From Anaerolineae bacterium (GTDB lineage: Bacteria > Chloroflexota > Anaerolineae > 4572-78 > J111), in assembly GCA_020433835.1 (NCBI GenBank), contig JAGRBY010000105.1:1-15584 (forward strand): a DNA stretch of 15,584 bases, in the 5' to 3' direction. The notes below the pieces were generated by a model. That model worked only from the letters and a program-made list of their open reading frames with translations. It made no database searches and was not told where the DNA came from. This document shows positions 1 to 7,697 of this stretch, piece after piece. Each line of letters begins with the position of its first letter. Position 1 is the first letter of the stretch. A program made the position numbers and the translations under genes.

Positions 1-6
1 GCTTTC

Positions 7-1677
7 ATGAGCGAGAACCACTATCGTAATCTGTTTGAAACGACAACTAGCCCTATTTTTATTGCTTCTGTTACGGGTAAATTGGTTGATGTAAATCCGG
101 CTTGGGTTCGTCTATTTGGGTTTAGTCGGAACGTGGCTCTTAGAAAAAAGATCTCTGATCTGTTTAATGAGCCATCGCAATATGCCCGATTTTGGAAGAA
201 ACTGAATGCTGATGATGCCGTAACGGATTTTGAAGGAGCATTTTTGATACGGGGCGATAAAATAGTGGATTGCCTTATCACTGCCGCTGTACGGCGCGAT
301 CAACAAGGCCAGATAGTCGGCTATCAGGGCATTATGCGTGATATTACCCTGGAAAAGCGGTCGCAGCAGCAAAATGAGGTGCATCATCGTGCGTTAGAGC
401 AAAAGGTAGCTGAACGGACGGCTCAGTTAGAGGCGCAAGTAAAGCAATTAACCGCTGTCAATTTTATTATGCAAATGGTAGCTTCGGCTCGCGATACCCA
501 AACCGCGCTAGAAACCGTAGCTCGTGAAATGGTCCATTTATTTGATGTTCATAGCAGCGGCATTACGCTACTTAATGATGCTCGCACCGAGTTGTCGGTG
601 GTGGCATATTACAGTCGCGATACCACTACTCCCAGTGCGGTGGGAACCGTTATTCCGCTCGATGGAAATCCGGCTTCGGTGCAGGTGGTTGAAACGGGTA
701 AATCAATTGTTGTGCATAAACCCCAGGAAAGTTATTTAACGCAGGCTTCTCATGCGCTTTTACGGGAACGGAATACGACGTGCATGTTAATTTTGCCCCT
801 GTTGGCCAGGGGGCGGGTTATCGGCACTATCGGTCTGGATACCGATCTCCCTGAGCGTAGTTTTACGGCAGATGAAGTGTTACTGGCCGAATTGATTGCG
901 GCTCAACTAGCGGGCATTATTCAGAATGTGCGCTTGCTGGATAAAGATTTACAGCAAGCCTACAAACGCCTTAAAGAGCTGGATCGCTTAAAATCTTCTT
1001 TTATCGGTATCATCACGCACGAGTTGCGCAGCCCTTTTGTTGCGGCAAACTTATCGGTTCAACTGCTTTATCGCTATATGGAAGCAGGTATGTATGACGA
1101 ATTGCTTGACCAGATTAAACGACTCGATCAGGAACTGGTGGAGGGACATCGGATGATTGATAGCTTGATCTCGTTTGCCTCGTTGATGAGTAAGCAAGGC
1201 GAGCTGTTTTTCGAAGAAACTGATCTGACGACTTTAGCAAGCGATGCCACAGCTCACCTTGCTCGTTTAGTAGAAGCACGGCACATTCATTTAACGTTCA
1301 ATTTTCCACCAGACCTACCGCTCGTTTATCTGGATCAACAACGTATTAGTGAAGCCATTCATCATTTAGTTCACAATGCTATCAAATTTAATAAAGCGGA
1401 TGGCTCGGTAGATATATCTAGCTGGTCGACTTCGTCAAAGATTTTTTTTGAAGTTAAAGATACCGGGGTTGGGGTGCCGCCCGAAAAGTTAGATACTATC
1501 TGGACGGCTTTTACCCAAACCGTTGATGATCTCAAACGCGGCTTAGAAGGTTTGGGATTAGGGTTGGCCCTGGTTAAATCAGCCGTAGAAGCCCACGGTG
1601 GTAAAGTGACGGCGATTAGTAAGGTAGGACAGGGAAGTACATTTGGTTTTTGGCTGCCATTACACCCTCAAAAATAA
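7..1677 (+). CDS. PAS-GAF sensor histidine kinase (5' end possibly incomplete)
   Basis: Predicted cytoplasmic hybrid-type sensor kinase of 556 residues from the ATG at 7. A PAS domain covers about residues 5-115. A charged coiled-coil linker follows (about 115-150), then a GAF domain (about 150-310). The HisKA dimerisation domain has the phospho-acceptor in HELRSP (H338). The HATPase_c domain has the N box with N457, the G1 box DTGVGV (485-490) and the glycine-rich G2 GLGLGL (515-520), so all key kinase residues are present. No membrane segment is seen, which suggests an intracellular ligand or redox signal. The frame is open to the left edge (only two codons are visible before the ATG) and no ribosome site can be judged, so the protein may begin upstream with further sensor domains. 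No receiver domain or response regulator follows. A link to the polysaccharide genes is only positional, as 561 non-coding bases separate them. Confidence 0.93.
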   Translation: MSENHYRNLFETTTSPIFIASVTGKLVDVNPAWVRLFGFSRNVALRKKISDLFNEPSQYARFWKKLNADDAVTDFEGAFLIRGDKIVDCLITAAVRRDQQGQIVGYQGIMRDITLEKRSQQQNEVHHRALEQKVAERTAQLEAQVKQLTAVNFIMQMVASARDTQTALETVAREMVHLFDVHSSGITLLNDARTELSVVAYYSRDTTTPSAVGTVIPLDGNPASVQVVETGKSIVVHKPQESYLTQASHALLRERNTTCMLILPLLARGRVIGTIGLDTDLPERSFTADEVLLAELIAAQLAGIIQNVRLLDKDLQQAYKRLKELDRLKSSFIGIITHELRSPFVAANLSVQLLYRYMEAGMYDELLDQIKRLDQELVEGHRMIDSLISFASLMSKQGELFFEETDLTTLASDATAHLARLVEARHIHLTFNFPPDLPLVYLDQQRISEAIHHLVHNAIKFNKADGSVDISSWSTSSKIFFEVKDTGVGVPPEKLDTIWTAFTQTVDDLKRGLEGLGLGLALVKSAVEAHGGKVTAISKVGQGSTFGFWLPLHPQK

Positions 1678-1765
1678 CCCCTCTTGTTTTTTCTAACTCA
1701 TTTCTCATGAAATTCTTAGCCTGTATATATATTCGCATGTTACATTTTGCAGGCATCACAATCAA

Positions 1766-1784
1766 AATGGCCTATTAGGCCATT
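1766..1784. repeat. Hairpin 1: 8-bp perfect stem, 3-nt loop
   Basis: AATGGCCT (1766-1773) and AGGCCATT (1777-1784) are perfect inverted copies around a 3-base loop. It is the most GC-rich hairpin after the kinase gene, 89 bases past its stop. No clean T-tract follows immediately (only a T-rich stretch near 1796-1803), so a terminator role is possible but weak. Confidence 0.55.
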
Positions 1785-1790
1785 GCTCCT

Positions 1791-1823
1791 ATGAATTTTG
1801 TTTGAGTAATCTTAAAAATTCAT
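1791..1823. repeat. Hairpin 2: 9-bp perfect stem, 15-nt loop
   Basis: ATGAATTTT (1791-1799) pairs with AAAATTCAT (1815-1823). The stem is AT-rich and starts only 6 bases after the end of hairpin 1. Its function is unknown. It could act with its neighbours as a transcript end or leader structure. Confidence 0.45.
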
Positions 1824-1833
1824 TTAATCTTAG

Positions 1834-1862
1834 GCTAAAAAAGTTACTCCTCCTTTTTTAGC
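1834..1862. terminator. Hairpin 3: 10-bp A/T-tract stem, terminator-like in both directions
   Basis: GCTAAAAAAG (1834-1843) and CTTTTTTAGC (1853-1862) are perfect inverted copies around a 9-base loop. A-tract pairing with T-tract is typical of bidirectional intrinsic terminators. However, the usual GC-rich core is missing, so this call is tentative. It is the third hairpin within about 100 bases. Confidence 0.35.
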
Positions 1863-2238
1863 GGCAAATTAACAGCTCTCCTAAACAAGAAGGTTAGCCA
1901 CACGCTATCCGGATACCCATAAGCAGCAATAATTCATCGTAACCTCTAAGATAACCGGGCAAGCTTTCTCTTTGTTAACCAGGTATGTAACCTAAGTTAT
2001 TATCTCGCTGTTAGAGATTATTTCGGTAATTCTGTAATACTCGGTGTGATTTTTACAACATTTGACATAATCTTTGATCGTTGTGCGGGATGTGAGTATT
2101 GAGAGAGTGGAAGTTTGTCAGGCAACACCTTAAATTGCGTGGGTGAAATTAACTACTTTTTTGGGGTGAAGATGTTTTTTAATTCTACCTGTCTCTTGAA
2201 CATACATAAATTGTGAACTAAACAGGAAAACTTTCTCA

Positions 2239-3135
2239 ATGAATCGACTGCGGTTTTGGGTCATCATCCTTATTGTATGGCTTATTTTTATTTTTAATAT
2301 TGAACGTATTAATTCACCTGTAAATATTCGATCATACACCTATATTTTTGTTGCTGTTGCCGCAATTGCAGCAATTATTCCTAAAACAAACCGATTGTCG
2401 TACTTGGCGTTGATACTTATTCCAATTCCAAGTTTTCTTTTGTTTAAATCATTTGGTCGAGGCGACTCCTTGTGGGGTGAGGCTCTGCCTCTAACCGTTA
2501 CACAAGTGAGCGGAATTGCCGTAACCGGATTGATTTCGCGGCAAATTAGCAATGGTCTACGTGAAGTTGAGAAGTTAGTTAATGAAATAACGTGTGGCTA
2601 CATTGGTAAGCCAGCTAAAAACTTCTCAGAAGCCCAAGATATTATCTATCGAGAACTACGAAGAGCCAGACATCACCAACGCCCCTTATCCGTGGTGACC
2701 TTAAAATTAGATGAAAGTTCGGTCGACATTGCCCTGCCTAAAATGATTACCGAAGTGCAAGGAGCCATGATGAATGAGTATGTTTTGGCCGGTGTGACGC
2801 GACTGTTAGCCCGAAACGTATCTGATTTTGGCACGATTGTGCGTCGGGACAACGATTTTGTGGTGGTTCTGCCTGAAACATCGTGTCAGGAAGCAACTAA
2901 AGTAGCGTCTAAACTGGAACAGATTGTTCACGAGAACTTAAATATCACTATGCTATCCGGCACGGCCAGTTTTCCCGAGCAAGCGGTTACGTTTGAGGGG
3001 TTATTAAATCTGGCGACAAAATCGGCCGATGACAAAAAGGTGAATGGTAAAAGCTATTGGATAGAGCTAGATAAGCAAGAGTATATTCAACCGAAAGATG
3101 CTGAACAGGATGTTCCCAATTTAAAGAGTTTGTAA
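2239..3135 (+). CDS. Membrane protein with degenerate GGDEF domain
   Basis: 298 residues. The N-terminal third is hydrophobic, with about four membrane segments (about 5-20, 32-47, 52-69, 84-101). A short linker leads to a cytoplasmic domain (about 130-275) with the GGDEF-family pattern: an RARHHQRPLSVV-type entry strand, a signature loop before FVVVLPET, and the C-terminal G-x-A-S-F-P ... LLNLATKSADDKK segment. The signature reads RDNDF (203-207) instead of GGDEF, and the usual substrate-binding D-x-x-GH segment is not recognisable. Diguanylate cyclase activity is therefore unlikely. A sensor, receptor or scaffold role is more plausible (inference). AGGA at 2224-2227 lies 11 bases before the ATG. 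The stop is 24 bases before the start of the phosphoglycosyl transferase, so the two are probably co-transcribed, which suggests a role in controlling glycan assembly at the membrane. Confidence 0.82.
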   Translation: MNRLRFWVIILIVWLIFIFNIERINSPVNIRSYTYIFVAVAAIAAIIPKTNRLSYLALILIPIPSFLLFKSFGRGDSLWGEALPLTVTQVSGIAVTGLISRQISNGLREVEKLVNEITCGYIGKPAKNFSEAQDIIYRELRRARHHQRPLSVVTLKLDESSVDIALPKMITEVQGAMMNEYVLAGVTRLLARNVSDFGTIVRRDNDFVVVLPETSCQEATKVASKLEQIVHENLNITMLSGTASFPEQAVTFEGLLNLATKSADDKKVNGKSYWIELDKQEYIQPKDAEQDVPNLKSL

Positions 3136-3145
3136 GCCATTTGTT

Positions 3146-3153
3146 AGAGGAGG
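3146..3153 (+). promoter_or_regulatory. Strong Shine-Dalgarno that sets the transferase start
   Basis: AGAGGAGG at 3146-3153 is followed six bases later by the ATG at 3160. An in-frame ATG at 3154 directly abuts this site with no spacing and cannot use it, so translation should begin at 3160. Confidence 0.8.
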
Positions 3154-3159
3154 ATGCGC

Positions 3160-3837
3160 ATGAGTTGGCTCGTCATAGAACGCGTTGGAATTAAACCCTA
3201 TAGACCCCATTATCAAGCGGCTAAACGGATTTTTGATTTAACGGTTTGTATTCTTTTGCTGCCGATTTTAGCCCCTCTTGGCTTAATTATCGCTCTTCTT
3301 ATTCGGCTCGATTCGTCCGGACCGGCTTTATTTGTTCAACAGCGAGCCGGTAAGGATCGACGACCGTTTCGAATGTATAAATTTCGAACAATGCATCATA
3401 ATATTGACCGCGAATCGCATCGTTCGTTTATGAAAGCCTACGTTAACGGTAAGATAAAGGCTGATGCTGACTCAGGAGAGGTTGTGTTTAAACCTTCGCA
3501 TGGCTCTCAAATAACTCGGATAGGCCGACTTCTTCGCAAAACCAGTTTAGATGAGCTGCCTCAAGTGTGGAACGTTATTGCCGGTGAGATGAGTTTGGTT
3601 GGGCCACGGCCTAATGTTACCTGGGAAGTAGAAGAGTATCAGGGCTGGCATAACGAACGGCTGGAAGTTTTGCCGGGTATCACCGGCTTAGCCCAAGTGC
3701 GGGGGCGAAGCGGCATTCTGTTTGATGAAATTGTTCAGTATGATATTGAGTATCTCGAACGACGTGGCATGGCGTTTGATCTACAAATTATGTGGTGGAC
3801 GATAATGTCCGTTATTTTAGGCAAAGGTGCGCAATAG
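3160..3837 (+). CDS. Undecaprenyl-phosphate sugar phosphotransferase (small bacterial sugar transferase family)
   Basis: 225 residues from the ATG at 3160. This enzyme should transfer a sugar-1-phosphate from a nucleotide sugar to the polyprenyl-phosphate carrier at the inner face of the membrane, the first committed step of glycan assembly. It has the bacterial sugar transferase (PF02397) pattern: KRIFDL at the start, a single hydrophobic re-entrant or membrane segment (about 27-48), KFRTM, the catalytic Asp-Glu pair in SLDELPQVWNV (D131, E132), SLVGPRP and PGITGLAQVRGRSG. Only the catalytic core is present. The multi-membrane N-terminal domain of WcaJ/WbaP-type proteins is missing, as in PglC-like short forms. 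The sugar transferred cannot be told from sequence. It follows the GGDEF-like gene at short distance and precedes the sugar-nucleotide genes. Confidence 0.93.
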   Translation: MSWLVIERVGIKPYRPHYQAAKRIFDLTVCILLLPILAPLGLIIALLIRLDSSGPALFVQQRAGKDRRPFRMYKFRTMHHNIDRESHRSFMKAYVNGKIKADADSGEVVFKPSHGSQITRIGRLLRKTSLDELPQVWNVIAGEMSLVGPRPNVTWEVEEYQGWHNERLEVLPGITGLAQVRGRSGILFDEIVQYDIEYLERRGMAFDLQIMWWTIMSVILGKGAQ

Positions 3838-3933
3838 GTAGCTTTGTCAAAAAAATTTGTGAGTTCGTGCTCTTCAAAACGCGTCGAAATAAATTACGTT
3901 GTAAATACATAAAACCAAATTAGGAATGATTTT

Positions 3934-4713
3934 ATGAAAGCTGTAATCTTAGCCGGCGGTTATGGAACCCGTATTAGCGAGGAAAGCGTTGTACGGCCTA
4001 AACCAATGGTAGAAATAGGCGGAAAACCCATTCTATGGCACATCATGAAAATTTATTCTGCCTATGACATTCATGACTTTGTGATCTGTTGTGGTTACAA
4101 AGGCTATATGATCAAAGAGTATTTTGCCAATTACTTTCTTCATGTCTCTGATGTTACCTTTGACATGAAAAATAACAGTATGGAAGTTCACCAAAACGGT
4201 GCCGAACCGTGGCGCGTAACCGTGGTCGATACCGGCGACGGCACAATGACCGGTGGGCGTTTGCGACGGGTTAAAGAGTATATTGGGCCTGAAACCTTTT
4301 GCGTAACTTACGGAGATGGGGTTAGTAATATTGATATTCAGCGGCTAATTAACTATCACCATGAGCAAAAAAGATTAGCCACTCTGACGGCGGTTCAGCC
4401 CCCCGGCCGGTTTGGCGCGTTTACCCTGGAGGCGGAGCAAAAGGCCGTCCACAACTTTAAAGAAAAACCCAAAGGCGGTGGCGAGTCGGCCTGGATCAAT
4501 GGCGGCTTCTTCGTTTTAGAGCCAGCCGTTATGGATTACATAGCCGGTGACAGTACTGTGTGGGAACGCGAGCCAATGGAAAAGTTAGCCCAAGACGGGC
4601 AGTTATCGGCTTATCGTCATTATGGTTTTTGGCAGCCGATGGATACGCTTCGCGATAAAAATGTTCTGGAAGAATTATGGCAAAGCGGCGAAGCACCCTG
4701 GAAAGTCTGGTGA
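3934..4713 (+). CDS. rfbF: Glucose-1-phosphate cytidylyltransferase
   Basis: 259 residues, the usual length of the RfbF family. It makes CDP-glucose from CTP and glucose-1-phosphate in the cytoplasm, the entry step to CDP-linked deoxy and branched sugars. Features seen: the nucleotide-binding loop LAGGYGTR (residues 6-13), [12 protein letters not shown] with K23, the metal-binding GDG (127-129), FKEKP (175-179), the family-typical WINGGFF (187-193), and [18 protein letters not shown] near the C terminus. AGGA at 3922-3925 sits 8 bases before the ATG. The 96-base gap upstream (3838-3933) shows no strong promoter or terminator. In classical clusters the next gene is rfbG (CDP-glucose 4,6-dehydratase), but here it is a different SDR. 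Confidence 0.95.
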   Translation: MKAVILAGGYGTRISEESVVRPKPMVEIGGKPILWHIMKIYSAYDIHDFVICCGYKGYMIKEYFANYFLHVSDVTFDMKNNSMEVHQNGAEPWRVTVVDTGDGTMTGGRLRRVKEYIGPETFCVTYGDGVSNIDIQRLINYHHEQKRLATLTAVQPPGRFGAFTLEAEQKAVHNFKEKPKGGGESAWINGGFFVLEPAVMDYIAGDSTVWEREPMEKLAQDGQLSAYRHYGFWQPMDTLRDKNVLEELWQSGEAPWKVW

Positions 4714-4760
4714 TTTTGGGCGTCGTTTCTGAAGGTGATCTTAAAATGAGAATGTATAGG

Positions 4761-4772
4761 GAATAATTATTC
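4761..4772. repeat. Perfect 12-bp palindrome between ribosome site and start codon
   Basis: GAATAATTATTC reads the same on both strands. It overlaps the end of the AGGGA ribosome site (4758-4762) and ends one base before the ATG at 4774 of the SDR gene. It could be chance in AT-rich spacer DNA or could affect initiation. Confidence 0.4.
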
Positions 4773-4773
4773 A

Positions 4774-5805
4774 ATGAAAGTCTTTGTTACAGGTGTTGAC
4801 GGTTACATCGGTTCGTTAATGGGGCCGCTATTATTAAATAAAGGGTTTGAGGTTGTTGGTCTTGATACCGGCTTTTACCGAGATGGTTGGTTATACAACA
4901 CCAACCAATTTAGATTTCCCGAATTTATCAACAAAGATTTACGTGATATCGAGCCGGAAGATTTAAGTGGTGTCGATGCGGTTGTTCATTTGGCTGAACT
5001 GTCAAATGATCCATTGGGGCAGTTAAACCCGGATATTACTTACAAGATCAATCATGTTGGTAGCGTTAAGCTCGCCAGCATGTGTAAAGAGATGGGTATT
5101 AACCGGTTTCTGTACGCCTCTTCTTGTAGTGTTTATGGCGTGGGCGGCTCTGAGGGCTATAAAACCGAAGAGTCAGAGGTAAACCCTCAAACCGCCTATG
5201 CTAAATGCAAGGTTATGGTCGAGCGCGACGTATCAGCTCTGGCCGATGATAGCTTTTCGCCCACATTTTTTCGCAACGCCACTGCCTATGGCCCCTCACC
5301 CCGCCAGCGCTTTGATATCGTTTTGAATAACCTGGCCGGCTTGGCCTGGACAACCAACGAAATCAAAATGACCAGCGATGGCACCCCCTGGCGACCTCTG
5401 GTGCATGTGCTCGATATTTGTCAGGCCTTTGCCTGTGCGCTAGAGGCACCCCGCGATGTCGTTCATAATCAAGTTTACAACGTGGGCGATACCCAAGAAA
5501 ATTATCGTGTCAAAGAAATCGCTCAAATTGTGGCCGATACCTTCCCCGGCTGTGCGTTGAGTTTTGGCAGCAGCGACGGTGACAATCGCAGCTATCGTGT
5601 TTCTTTTGATAAAATCAACAGCCAACTGCCCGGCTTTAAATGCCAGCGCGATGCTGCCACAGGGGCGCAGCAAATGTATGCGTTGTTTAACCGCATCAGC
5701 ATGTCTGATGATATCTTCAACTATCGAGCGTACACGCGCCTAAAGCAGCTTAAACATCTCATTCACACCCAGCAAATCGATACCGATTTTTACTGGAATA
5801 ACTAG
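4774..5805 (+). CDS. NAD-dependent epimerase/dehydratase (extended SDR) for a nucleotide sugar
   Basis: 343 residues. An extended short-chain dehydrogenase acting on a sugar nucleotide, probably the CDP-sugar made by the upstream cytidylyltransferase. It shows the Rossmann motif TGVDGYIG (G7, G10, G13), an acidic residue closing the second strand (D31, suggesting NAD), the catalytic SSCSVYG segment (116-122) and YAKCK with Y142 and K146. The C-terminal part carries the substrate-binding segment around RPLVHVLDICQAF (207-219) and YNVGD. It lacks the typical start of RfbG-type CDP-glucose 4,6-dehydratases, so the exact reaction (epimerase, 4,6-dehydratase or reductase) is open. The start follows AGGGA at 4758-4762. 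It lies 60 bases after rfbF and 29 bases before the 3,5-epimerase gene, consistent with one operon. Confidence 0.88.
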   Translation: MKVFVTGVDGYIGSLMGPLLLNKGFEVVGLDTGFYRDGWLYNTNQFRFPEFINKDLRDIEPEDLSGVDAVVHLAELSNDPLGQLNPDITYKINHVGSVKLASMCKEMGINRFLYASSCSVYGVGGSEGYKTEESEVNPQTAYAKCKVMVERDVSALADDSFSPTFFRNATAYGPSPRQRFDIVLNNLAGLAWTTNEIKMTSDGTPWRPLVHVLDICQAFACALEAPRDVVHNQVYNVGDTQENYRVKEIAQIVADTFPGCALSFGSSDGDNRSYRVSFDKINSQLPGFKCQRDAATGAQQMYALFNRISMSDDIFNYRAYTRLKQLKHLIHTQQIDTDFYWNN

Positions 5806-5834
5806 CAAACAAAAATCCCCAGCAAGAGGACAAG

Positions 5835-6365
5835 ATGATTTTTACGGAAACAAGCCTCAAAGATGCTTACATCATCGATATTCAAAAATTTGAGGATCAG
5901 CGAGGCTTCTTTGCTCGTGGTTGGTGTCAAAATGAATTTGAGGCCCATGGATTAGTGCCGCAAGTCGTTCAAGCCAATATTTCATATAATCACCATAAAG
6001 GCACACTACGCGGTCTGCATTACCAAAAAGCGCCCTACGCCGAAACCAAACTGGTTCGCTGTGTAAAAGGTGCGCTCTATGATGTAATTATCGATCTCCG
6101 GCCCAATTCGCCCACCTTTAAGCAGTGGCTGGGGGTAGAACTAACCGCCGATAATTACCGTATGCTTTACGTGCCGGAAGGTTTTGCCCACGGCTTTCAA
6201 ACGTTAGTTGACCATACCGAAGCCTACTATATGGTTTCGCAATTTTATACGCCCCAAGCTGAAGGTGGGCTGCGGTATAATGATCCGTCTTTTGCCATCG
6301 ACTGGCCGCTTGATATCGAAGTGATTTCCGACAAAGACAGCAGTTGGCCTGATTATACCTTTTGA
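5835..6365 (+). CDS. rfbC: dTDP-4-dehydrorhamnose 3,5-epimerase family protein (RmlC/RfbC-like)
   Basis: 176 residues, close to the usual RmlC length, a cytoplasmic cupin. The family epimerises C3 and/or C5 of 4-keto-6-deoxy nucleotide sugars. Features seen: an early DQRGFF segment (21-26), the catalytic histidine in TLRGLHYQ (H62), K72, the core strands around VIIDLRPNSPTF (84-95), YVPEGFAHGF (112-121), a tyrosine at the expected position (Y132) and D168 near the end. All residues expected for catalysis appear present. The ATG follows GAGGA (5826-5830) by 4 bases. Because the cassette has a cytidylyltransferase rather than a clear RmlA/RmlB pair, the substrate may be a CDP-4-keto sugar instead of dTDP (inference). 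The symbol denotes the family, not a proven rhamnose role. Confidence 0.9.
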   Translation: MIFTETSLKDAYIIDIQKFEDQRGFFARGWCQNEFEAHGLVPQVVQANISYNHHKGTLRGLHYQKAPYAETKLVRCVKGALYDVIIDLRPNSPTFKQWLGVELTADNYRMLYVPEGFAHGFQTLVDHTEAYYMVSQFYTPQAEGGLRYNDPSFAIDWPLDIEVISDKDSSWPDYTF

Positions 6366-6386
6366 GATTGCTTGGAGCCTTACAAA

Positions 6387-7682
6387 ATGATCATTATCGA
6401 TAAAGCCTTAGAACAAAGAGAACAGTCCGGCAACCCCATTCGGGTCGCTATGGTGGGGGCCGGTTTTATGGGGCGCGGTATTGCCCTCCAAATATTTACG
6501 GCTACCCAGGGCATGGAGCTGGTAGCCATTGCCAATCGCCATCTCGATGGTGCCAAACGCGCCTACGCCGAGGCCGGTGTTGAAACCGTTAGAACGGTCG
6601 AGACCGTAGCCCAGGTAGAAGCCGCTGTGGAACAAGGCCAGTATGCCGTTACCGAAGATGCGTTTTTGCTGGCCGAGGCCGGAAATATCGACGCTATCAT
6701 CGAAGTGACCGGCGCTGTGGAGTTCAGCGCTCAGTTGGTGCTTAAGGCCATCGAGCACGGTAAACACGTGATTATGATGAACGCCGAATTGGACGGTACA
6801 ATTGGCCCTCTGCTGAAGCAGTATGCCGACCGCGCCGGCGTGGTTTTGACCAATGCCGATGGCGATCAACCCGGCGTGATTATGAACCTTTACCGCTTTG
6901 TTAAAGGTATTGGCGTCAAACCGGTCTTGTGCGGCAACATCAAAGGGCTGCAAGATCCTTACCGCAACCCAACCACTCAGGAAGCCTTCGCTCGCCGTTG
7001 GGGGCAAAAAGCCCATATGGTCACCTCCTTTGCTGATGGCTCAAAAATCTCATTCGAGCAGGCCATTGTGGCTAATGGCACCGGCATGCGGGTCGCCAAA
7101 CGCGGTATGTTTGGGCCTACGGTTCCTGCCGGCACCCCCATTCAAGAGGTCGCCGACCTCTATCCGTTGGAGGCGTTGCTCGATGGACCTGGCATTGTTG
7201 ATTATGTAGTCGGTGCCGCGCCTGGTCCCGGCGTGTTTGTGTTGGGAACCCACGATCATCCGGCTCAAAAACATTACTTAAATCTCTATAAATTGGGCGA
7301 AGGGCCACTCTACTGTTTTTATACGCCCTACCATCTGTGTCATTTTGAAGTGCCGAATACCGTAGCCAGGGCTGTCCTTTTTCAGGATGCTGCGCTGACT
7401 CCATTGGATAAGCCTTATGTCGATGTTGTAGCTACCGCCAAAATCGATTTAACAGCCGGTCAGGTTATCGATGGCATTGGCTACTACATGACCTATGGTG
7501 AATGTGAAAATTCGGATGTGGTGCAGGCTCAGAATTTACTGCCGATGGGGCTGGCCGAAGGCTGTCGCCTAAAGCGCAACGTGCCCAAGGATCAAACCCT
7601 TACTTATAATGATGTCGAATTGCCTGAGGGCCGCCTCGTTGATAAACTGCGGGTTGAACAAAACCGTACTTTCTTTGGGTAA
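6387..7682 (+). CDS. Homoserine-dehydrogenase-like NAD(P) oxidoreductase with C-terminal SAF domain
   Basis: 431 residues. I chose the ATG at 6387. GGAG at 6374-6377 lies 9 bases upstream, and a possible TTG at 6372 overlaps that site. An N-terminal Rossmann fold is marked by VAMVGAGFMGRG (around residues 20-31). A central domain is rich in conserved Gly/Asp motifs (VLTNADGDQPGV around 153-164). A C-terminal SAF-type domain covers about 347-415 (VATAKIDLTAGQ and KRNVPKDQTLTYNDVELPEG segments). This architecture matches the group of predicted homoserine-dehydrogenase-like proteins with SAF domains (COG4091 type), whose reactions are mostly unknown to me. Wedged between an RmlC-like epimerase (21 bases upstream) and a nucleotidyltransferase (15 bases downstream), it probably oxidises, reduces or rearranges a sugar or sugar-derived acid for the glycan. 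That role is inferred from context only. Confidence 0.85.
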   Translation: MIIIDKALEQREQSGNPIRVAMVGAGFMGRGIALQIFTATQGMELVAIANRHLDGAKRAYAEAGVETVRTVETVAQVEAAVEQGQYAVTEDAFLLAEAGNIDAIIEVTGAVEFSAQLVLKAIEHGKHVIMMNAELDGTIGPLLKQYADRAGVVLTNADGDQPGVIMNLYRFVKGIGVKPVLCGNIKGLQDPYRNPTTQEAFARRWGQKAHMVTSFADGSKISFEQAIVANGTGMRVAKRGMFGPTVPAGTPIQEVADLYPLEALLDGPGIVDYVVGAAPGPGVFVLGTHDHPAQKHYLNLYKLGEGPLYCFYTPYHLCHFEVPNTVARAVLFQDAALTPLDKPYVDVVATAKIDLTAGQVIDGIGYYMTYGECENSDVVQAQNLLPMGLAEGCRLKRNVPKDQTLTYNDVELPEGRLVDKLRVEQNRTFFG

Positions 7683-7697
7683 CAGCATAGCTACGTT

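Larger units (their letters stand above)
1678..2238. other. 561-bp non-coding region, AT-rich
   Basis: No convincing gene is visible on either strand. The left half holds three hairpins in a row, listed separately. The string TAACC recurs between about 1940 and 1995, and GGGTGAA occurs twice (2141-2147 and 2164-2170). A TTGACA string is present at 2062-2067, but no acceptable -10 box lies at the right distance, so I do not call a promoter. The region must contain the end of the kinase transcript and probably the control region of the GGDEF-like gene. Confidence 0.6.

Noticed and set aside
1850..1955. Minus-strand remnant reading ...YPDSVWLTFLFRRAV... with a stop near 1850
   Set aside because: The reading looks protein-like for about 25 residues, but stops occur soon upstream in the same frame and joining two frames would be needed. 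I recognise no family, so chance is more likely than a pseudogene.
2062..2100. TTGACA string as a promoter for the GGDEF-like gene
   Set aside because: A perfect -35 hexamer at 2062-2067, but the bases 16-18 positions downstream are GC-rich and do not resemble a -10 box.
3154..3159. Upstream ATG of the phosphoglycosyl transferase as its start
   Set aside because: It directly abuts the AGAGGAGG ribosome site with no spacing. The ATG at 3160 is correctly spaced.
6408..7016. Long open frame of 202 codons on the minus strand
   Set aside because: It lies fully inside the strongly supported SAF oxidoreductase gene and its translation shows no family pattern. It is a shadow of the codon use of the real gene.
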